Source: a virus. Taken from it: 34,123 bases of DNA. The notes under the pieces are model-generated. The model saw only the letters and a program-made list of their open reading frames with translations, searched no databases and was not told the DNA's origin. Positions 28,343 to 34,123 of this stretch are shown one piece after another (position 1 is the stretch's first letter; each line of letters starts with the position of its first letter). Where the stretch lies: the IMG/VR virus record IMGVR_UViG_3300049445_000261, positions 1 to 34,123 of that record; one strand, written 5' to 3'. Made by a program: the position numbers and the translations under genes.

Positions 28343-31300
28343 CTAGTAGAACCCGGTTACCGCGCGCACCCCGCGTTGCTCGCGCTGCGGTATCGATAGC
28401 CCGTAAGAGCCGGGCCGCGCCACCGACTCGCGCGCGCGTTTGAGCGCGGTCTGCAGATCCTGCGGCCGGATCAGGATACCCTGGTTGAGCTGCCGGTCGC
28501 GGTTATAGGCCTGCACCGCCGAGCGGTCCTTGCCGCCGCTCGCCACAAACCGCGCCTCGGCGTTGGATTTGGCGCTGCTCATCTCGTGTATCCACTCGTC
28601 ACCGGAAGCACGGTTAGCGCGGAACGCCGAGATTTCTTCCGGGTTAAACCCGAGACCCTGGAAGACCACTGCCGGGGTCGAGATCCGGCTTGCCGGGAGG
28701 ATGGTCTTGCCCTTGCTGTCGGTGATCCCCTGCTCAGCCATCTGGCGCGCCTTGATTATGTCGCCGACGACGCGCGGCGCGAAACCGATGATCGCCTTTT
28801 GAATATTACCGGTCATCGCCTGATGTGCCGCGTCCGCGTATTGCTCGGCCACGTCGCCCGACGCGCCGGTCAGCGCCTGGGCGATCATCCCCGACACCCC
28901 GGCCTTGTCGAAGGTCTTAATCCCCGGCAGATCGGTGGCGTTGGTGATTTTGAGCGAGCGGTGGAGGTCGACCCCGGCCAGCCCGAGCAACCCACGCGAG
29001 AGGAAGGTACTCTTCGTAGGTCCCCAGTTGTCGGTCATCCACTTGCGCATGTCGTTTTCGTAATCGTGCGGCCCGGGCTTACCCTCGAGCCAGTCCCACA
29101 ACCCGGTCATCAGGTTGATCGGCACGCCGAACATATTGGCGGTGGCTCCCACCAGCAGCGCGTGGGTGGCGAAGATCCCGGCGAGAGACTTCAACGCAAC
29201 CGCGCGCTGCTCCGGGTTCTTGATAGCATCGCGTACCAGCACCGCCATGCCCGAGTACATGTTCATCCCGTAGATCTTGTACTGCATCGCCGCTGCCCCT
29301 AGCGGGCCAAGCGGGCCGCGCTCGCTGGCTAGGCGCGGTTTATTCCACGCGCCGTAATTGGGCATCGCCATGTTGGTCATGTTGATCGCGTGGTCGATCG
29401 CGTTTTGGTCGACCTTGCCGTCGTTCAGCTTGCCACCGTTGTCGATCTTCTTCAGCTCGTAGGCCGAGGTGAGGATCGCCATGCGGTTGACCGAGTCGGT
29501 CATGTGCTCGGCGGCGGCGAACAGATCCATCATGTTGCCGGGGACGTGGAGGATACTACCGCCAAACCCAAAGCCGCCTTTTGCCGTCCTTTGGATCTCG
29601 CGTTCCATCGACTGATTGATGAGGCCCCAGTGGTTGGCCTCGGTCATCAGCGCCTTGACCTCACTCGGGTGCATCCCGCTATCGGTGAGACGCTTCTCGT
29701 AGGCCTTGGAGACCATCCAGTCGGCCTGCTTCATCTGACCCCTGACCGCGTTGAGCATGGCCCGGCCGCCGGCGCGCATCCCCGGCGGGGCAAACCGGCC
29801 GATGTTCTTGGTCAGCGCCGCGCCGGCGCGGGCGAACCCGTGCGCGCCGCCGAGATAAGACAGCCCCTGCGACTGCGCGTCCGCCACCTGGACAGCCAGA
29901 TGGGCCGGGCGCATCAGGTGCAGGACAAAACTCGCGCTGGTGAATTTCTTCGCCACGTCACCAAACCGCCGGGCGGTGTCGTCGTGATCGATCGGCAGCC
30001 GCCGGGCCTCGAGTTCCTTCTTAACCTGCTCTGCGGTGATCGCGTCGCCCTCGGGGGGCTTCTTTAACCACTCATGTTGTTGTCTAAGATCCTCGATCTC
30101 GTCCCGGTTGATCGCGAGATCGCCCGCTTTGTAGCGCGTCTCGGCGGCGTCGAGGCGGGTCTGCGAAGCATTGATCTCGTCTTGTGTCCCGGGCCGGCGC
30201 GGCTGCTCGATCTGCCGCACGCGCTTGTCGAGGTTGTTATAGGCGCGGGTCTCCTCGGCTGAGTGCGCCAGATACCCCATGCGCGACGCGTGGCCGGCGA
30301 GGTCGCGCACAAGGTTCATCGAGCCATTTTTCGACGCGCCGTAAATCCCCCGCCGGCGGGCGGCATAGCGTGCCGCCATGGTGTTGATCCCGTGCTGCAG
30401 CACCATTCCACCAAAGGACCGTTGGATTTCCTCGGCCGCGTCGCCCGATATCCCGGCGCGCTCGAGCGCCTTGCCCAACTCGGTCTGCATCCGGGTCGAG
30501 AGAAAGTCCTTACTACCGGTAGTGTCGATCAACCTGATCGGCGAGATATCGACACTGGGATGGGTCTTCTTAAAATCCTCGCGAAACAGCTGCGCTTCGC
30601 CGGGGCGCTCGAAGCGGTGCACCCCGTATTTGTCGCCGGTGAGCTTGTCACCGTGGACAACGAGGTAGTCCCCATGCCGTTGTAAAGAAGTAAAGTTACC
30701 CTGCCGCCAGCCCCGGCTCTGCACCGTCGCCAGAAGTTTCACGATATCGCGCGACGGTGCCCAGTGCTCGCCCATGAGTTTTGCTAGGTCCGAGCCGTCG
30801 GGGTTCTTGGACAGCTCGTCGAGCTTTGTTTTACTGCGGGCAATGTCGGCGATCTCTTTGCGTATCGCGTTGGCGCGCTCCTCGGGGGAGCGTAGTTCAT
30901 TACCTGCGTTGTCGGTGATCTGGCCCAGCTTAGGGTCTCTGCGTACAGCCTCGTCGATCCCGCCGCCCATTGCCCGGTCGACGACGTGCTCCATCCAGGC
31001 CTGCCGCTCGTCGTGGCCGGTGGTGGCGTGATAGTCGACAAGGTTGCTAAATAACTCCTTCTGCCGGTCGGGGAGCTTGTCGTAGCGGCCCTTGAGTTCC
31101 TGCGCGTAGGCGAGGTTCTCCGGCTTGACATGGGTAAAGTCGCCCTTGATGACATCGGCCTCGACCCGCGACACCTCGTTGCGCAAATGCTCGAACCCGT
31201 CGCCGGCGTTTTTGAGGTCCGACACCCAGCCCTTTACCCGGTCGCCGTACCGCGAAAAGGTGTTCGAGCGTGCTTCCTCCTGCATCGACCGGGCGCGGGC

Positions 31301-34123
31301 GATGTCGCGCACCTCGGGGAGGTTCCTGTTCCACTGGGCGATCATCGTCGTCGGGGCCGAGATCAACCCGGCCTCGTTGGCGACGCGCTTTGTACTGATC
31401 GGCGCGCTGGCCTTACGGGTCTTCGCCTCGCGATTGAACCACTGACGCGCGGTCTCGGCGGATCTACTGGCCGCGCCGACAAACCCGTCATTGCCAAAAC
31501 TCTGCAAACGGCTGCCGAGATCGCTGAGTTTCTCTGGTAAATCACCGGGCAACCGGTCGGTGATCTTTCCCCTGACGGTGTCGGGGCTGTAGTAATCCCT
31601 GGCGGTGAGAAGCCCGAACGGATTGTTAGGATCGTGTTCAGCTGCCCTTCTGTCGATTTCCCGGTTACGAAACCGGGTGCCTTCCCGCAGGGTATCAGTC
31701 AGCGGACGCAGTGCGGCGTCGAGCACGCTCACCCGGTCGGGAGTGAGGCCAAAGATCCTGCCAATGATAGTTTTGAAAGTGTCGTAAAGCGACGGCCGCC
31801 GGCCCGGCGCGACCGGCATCATGTCGAGATTTTTGAGTTCACGCAGCAGGACCGGGCTAGCCTCTTCGCGCGCCATCGCCCCTAGTATTTCAGGGTCGGT
31901 CATCAGCATCGTGACCAGTTCCTCATGGTCGCGATACCTGCCGCCTGCGCCTTCCTCGGACGACAGCGCGTAATCCGACGCGCTCTTTAACCTCGAGCCA
32001 TCCTCCATGTTCGCGCGCATCCGCGTCACTTCACGCGCGAGTGCGTCGAGGCTCTGGTAAATCTGACGCTCGCGGGGGGTGACTACCTCACCATTACGCA
32101 GGCGCGTACCGACATCGCGCAGGAAATCCACCGTGCCGGCGTGCACACCCTCGTGTAGGATACCCCGTGTCGTGACCGGCATTTCGGGGTTGATGTGTAT
32201 CCTGTCGGTGGTCGAACTATAGGATGCGCCAGGGTGATCGAAGTCACCCCTGACCTCGATGCCGGGTCTGAGGGCTTGTCGCAGGATACGCGCCAACGAG
32301 ACAAAGTGCGGCGCAATGCGGCGCACGCCGGGGCTGTTGACGATATCGTTGAGGTAGTCGTGCAGATCGTGATCCGTCCCGCCCGATGCCGACTCGTAGG
32401 CGCGGTTGCCAGTCTCGAGATTTACCGCCGGTGAGGCTTCTGCTTTCGTGCGCCGGTCACTACCTACCTCGTCAAACGACCCATAAGTATTGGCGTTCTT
32501 GTCGCCCTGTTTCTCGATCCGGTAGAGATCCTCGTCGCTGTGGATTGTCGATGCTTTGTCAGTACCGGAGCGTGAACTTAATTCCCCGATGATCTGGCTG
32601 CGCAGCCTGCGCAGCGCCGGCAGGGTCTCCTCGGAACCTCGGCGGACGTTCAGGATATGATCGGACGCCGCCTGCCACAGCTGGCCCTCCTGGACCTTGG
32701 TCAGCGGCTTGCCTGACTTACGTGCGTTCTCGATGATCTGACCAACCTGCGCGTTGGCGTCGGCGATCACCGCCTTGTCGGACGGACCCTTCTCGGCCTG
32801 GGTGATCCGGTCGTGCAGGTAGTCGAGAAAAGTCCTGAACCGGCGCGGCATCCCGCCCTTGCGGGTAGGTTCGCCGTATGCGTCGTAGATCTCCCCGGGA
32901 GTGCGCATCCCCGGGTCCTTGAGATAGTCGGTTACCAGGGGTTCGGCTACGTCGCGCACCTTGTCGGTCGAGGTCTTGGCGCGCTGTTCGAGCGCCGACT
33001 CCTTGTTCTCGCCGACGGTCTCGGTGGCTCTTGTCTCGGTCGGCACTTCCTTGGCCTCGGCCTCGGAAACGCTCTCGATGTCCTCGAGACCCCGGCTGAT
33101 TTTACGTGCGCCGGCGCGGGTTGCCCCAGCTTCTTTTAAGTCCTGGGCGATCTGCGCGGATTTTTCCTTATCGGCGGCGCGGGCTTTGGCTTCGGCCTCC
33201 TCGCGTGCCAGACGCTTAATGGTATCCGCATTGTCCTCGACCGCCGCTATCTTGCTGCGCTCGAGGCTGCGCACCAGACTAGCGGCCTTAGTTACCAGCG
33301 CCGCGTCAGTCGACCGGTTGTCGCCCGCCGAGCTGGCCCGTGCCCGGTCGGCGATCGCCTGGGCGCGCTCCTGGGTAGTGTACCCGCCCTTAGGCCCGTA
33401 GGTCGTGCCGTCCGGCCCGGTGACGTTCCACCGCCCAGGCGTAATCTCGCGCACGCCAAAGGTGCGACTCGGCATGACCGGCGCTTCGGCCGGACGCGGC
33501 GTGCCGGCAGGCAAGACCTTAGGCACGGAAGCCTCGGCCGTAGTCTTAAGCTCAGCGGCGATCGGCGGAGGTTCGACCCGGGCTTTGCCTTGGTCGACCG
33601 CCGCCTGGAGCTTGCCACGGCGGGTCACGACGACGGGAGGTTTAGCTTCAGGTGTGGTAACCTCGGGGGCCGCACTACCGGTAGTGGCAGCTGCTTCGGC
33701 CACTGGCGCTGCTGCCTTCGGTTCAGGCGGCGGGGCTGCCTCCGCTGATTTTTCCCCTCCGGCGGGGGCTGTCTCCGCTTCCGCTTTTGCCAGCACGTCA
33801 CCGGTCGTCGCCATGCGCGGCTCGACCACAGGACGACCAGCCTGAGCCACTGCCCGGTCGGCGCGGTCGTGCGCCATCTGCAAGGCTTCCGCCGGCGAGC
33901 TGCCGACGCCCAGCACATCACCGGTGTGCTTGACCACCCATTGACCGGGTGTCGCGTCGTCCGGCTCGACCGTCCATCCGGTGCGGTCCATCAACTTAAA
34001 AGGTAACTGCGGTTGTTCCTCGAGTGGCAAGCCGCGCCCGGTCGGCGGAGCCTCGGCAGGCGGCGTGCCGGGCGGCGGCTGGCGCAGTGGGAGTTCACCT
34101 TGCGCTGACGGCGGCTCGACCTC
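28343..34123 (-). CDS. Giant virion/ejection-type polyvalent protein (5' end outside window)
   Basis: At least 1926 residues; the frame is open to the window edge, so the true start lies beyond. Numbering from the TTG at 34030: two related small units around Trp31 and Trp201 (W.V...G....G.....AEALQMAHDRA and WNVTGPDGTTYGPKGGYTTQERAQAIADRA) separated by Ala/Pro-rich linkers; long coiled-coil regions; an HExxH site, HEGVHAG, at about 626-632 (metallopeptidase-like); helical middle; and a C-terminal third with weakly hydrophobic helices (FVLHLMRPAHLAVQVADAQ, GPLGPLGAAAMQYKIYGMNM) like PLxRFG-type internal proteins. Such proteins are ejected with DNA or line the head. Carries palindrome sites 22 and 23, both read as TTGS. 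Confidence 0.82.
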   Translation of the reverse strand, partial: EVEPPSAQGELPLRQPPPGTPPAEAPPTGRGLPLEEQPQLPFKLMDRTGWTVEPDDATPGQWVVKHTGDVLGVGSSPAEALQMAHDRADRAVAQAGRPVVEPRMATTGDVLAKAEAETAPAGGEKSAEAAPPPEPKAAAPVAEAAATTGSAAPEVTTPEAKPPVVVTRRGKLQAAVDQGKARVEPPPIAAELKTTAEASVPKVLPAGTPRPAEAPVMPSRTFGVREITPGRWNVTGPDGTTYGPKGGYTTQERAQAIADRARASSAGDNRSTDAALVTKAASLVRSLERSKIAAVEDNADTIKRLAREEAEAKARAADKEKSAQIAQDLKEAGATRAGARKISRGLEDIESVSEAEAKEVPTETRATETVGENKESALEQRAKTSTDKVRDVAEPLVTDYLKDPGMRTPGEIYDAYGEPTRKGGMPRRFRTFLDYLHDRITQAEKGPSDKAVIADANAQVGQIIENARKSGKPLTKVQEGQLWQAASDHILNVRRGSEETLPALRRLRSQIIGELSSRSGTDKASTIHSDEDLYRIEKQGDKNANTYGSFDEVGSDRRTKAEASPAVNLETGNRAYESASGGTDHDLHDYLNDIVNSPGVRRIAPHFVSLARILRQALRPGIEVRGDFDHPGASYSSTTDRIHINPEMPVTTRGILHEGVHAGTVDFLRDVGTRLRNGEVVTPRERQIYQSLDALAREVTRMRANMEDGSRLKSASDYALSSEEGAGGRYRDHEELVTMLMTDPEILGAMAREEASPVLLRELKNLDMMPVAPGRRPSLYDTFKTIIGRIFGLTPDRVSVLDAALRPLTDTLREGTRFRNREIDRRAAEHDPNNPFGLLTARDYYSPDTVRGKITDRLPGDLPEKLSDLGSRLQSFGNDGFVGAASRSAETARQWFNREAKTRKASAPISTKRVANEAGLISAPTTMIAQWNRNLPEVRDIARARSMQEEARSNTFSRYGDRVKGWVSDLKNAGDGFEHLRNEVSRVEADVIKGDFTHVKPENLAYAQELKGRYDKLPDRQKELFSNLVDYHATTGHDERQAWMEHVVDRAMGGGIDEAVRRDPKLGQITDNAGNELRSPEERANAIRKEIADIARSKTKLDELSKNPDGSDLAKLMGEHWAPSRDIVKLLATVQSRGWRQGNFTSLQRHGDYLVVHGDKLTGDKYGVHRFERPGEAQLFREDFKKTHPSVDISPIRLIDTTGSKDFLSTRMQTELGKALERAGISGDAAEEIQRSFGGMVLQHGINTMAARYAARRRGIYGASKNGSMNLVRDLAGHASRMGYLAHSAEETRAYNNLDKRVRQIEQPRRPGTQDEINASQTRLDAAETRYKAGDLAINRDEIEDLRQQHEWLKKPPEGDAITAEQVKKELEARRLPIDHDDTARRFGDVAKKFTSASFVLHLMRPAHLAVQVADAQSQGLSYLGGAHGFARAGAALTKNIGRFAPPGMRAGGRAMLNAVRGQMKQADWMVSKAYEKRLTDSGMHPSEVKALMTEANHWGLINQSMEREIQRTAKGGFGFGGSILHVPGNMMDLFAAAEHMTDSVNRMAILTSAYELKKIDNGGKLNDGKVDQNAIDHAINMTNMAMPNYGAWNKPRLASERGPLGPLGAAAMQYKIYGMNMYSGMAVLVRDAIKNPEQRAVALKSLAGIFATHALLVGATANMFGVPINLMTGLWDWLEGKPGPHDYENDMRKWMTDNWGPTKSTFLSRGLLGLAGVDLHRSLKITNATDLPGIKTFDKAGVSGMIAQALTGASGDVAEQYADAAHQAMTGNIQKAIIGFAPRVVGDIIKARQMAEQGITDSKGKTILPASRISTPAVVFQGLGFNPEEISAFRANRASGDEWIHEMSSAKSNAEARFVASGGKDRSAVQAYNRDRQLNQGILIRPQDLQTALKRARESVARPGSYGLSIPQREQRGVRAVTGFY
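30511..30524. repeat. 14-bp palindrome site 22 (TACTACCGGTAGTG)
   Basis: One mismatch in the outermost base; in the giant virion gene, minus-strand frame Thr-Thr-Gly-Ser. Confidence 0.88.
33673..33686. repeat. 14-bp palindrome site 23 (CACTACCGGTAGTG)
   Basis: Fully self-complementary; in an Ala/Pro linker of the giant virion gene, frame Thr-Thr-Gly-Ser on the minus strand. Confidence 0.93.

Noticed and set aside
28586-30067. Long plus-strand frames of 225-238 residues
   Set aside because: Antisense to the giant virion gene, whose frame is continuous for more than 5.7 kb; no recognisable domain.

Overview
The window is a stretch of a tailed double-stranded DNA phage genome with high GC content. 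It starts inside the large terminase gene and ends inside a very large virion/ejection-type protein gene, so both edges cut genes. The host is most likely a Gram-negative environmental bacterium. The phage carries two secreted proteins with intact PEP-CTERM sorting tails (useful only in a host that has exosortase), two consensus sigma70-type promoters and ordinary Shine-Dalgarno (SD) sites. There is no integrase, no recognisable tRNA and no CRISPR array in the window.

Layout. 1-1863 (+): end of terminase, a small gene and two membrane proteins (holin/spanin candidates). 2068-3508 (-): a small gene, a DUF6378 protein and a GIY-YIG homing endonuclease. 3509-3796: divergent control region with three palindromes. 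3797-4813 (+): an unknown 338-residue protein. 4814-5522: a gene-free block with two duplicated terminators, a hexamer repeat, an AT-richer stretch and an operator-like dyad cluster. 5523-6204 (+): two ribbon-helix-helix-like (RHH) regulators related to each other. 6260-9086 (+): a consensus promoter followed by small accessory genes including a PNKP-type HAD phosphatase. 9215-13175 (+): a second consensus promoter and a MoxR-like AAA+ ATPase / DUF3150-like / metallopeptidase-VWA module. 13175-25500 (+): an HNH endonuclease, a CxxCxxCC protein, and the replication block (family A DNA polymerase, Cas4-like nuclease, VRR-NUC nuclease, SNF2-like helicase, candidate ssDNA-binding protein, AEP-type primase-helicase). 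25534-28027 (-): a tightly overlapping operon with two PEP-CTERM proteins, an Acb2-like cyclic-nucleotide sponge, a Gp49-family protein and four small genes, three of which are membrane or basic proteins. 28187-34123 (-): a 48-residue basic protein and the giant virion protein.

The most striking signal is not a gene. A 14-bp palindrome, CACTACYRGTAGTG, occurs about 23 times (14 copies with both 6-bp arms perfect). It is densest from 5 to 11 kb, beside the two RHH genes, but is spread over the whole window on both coding strands. Seven copies lie 25-33 bp before a start codon, just upstream of a stereotyped SD sequence (GGAGCTAG). Most of the others lie inside genes, usually in the frame that reads Thr-Thr-X-Ser. 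This looks like a genome-wide protein-binding site network, comparable in concept to mycobacteriophage stoperators. The adjacent RHH proteins are the obvious but unproven candidates for its reader.
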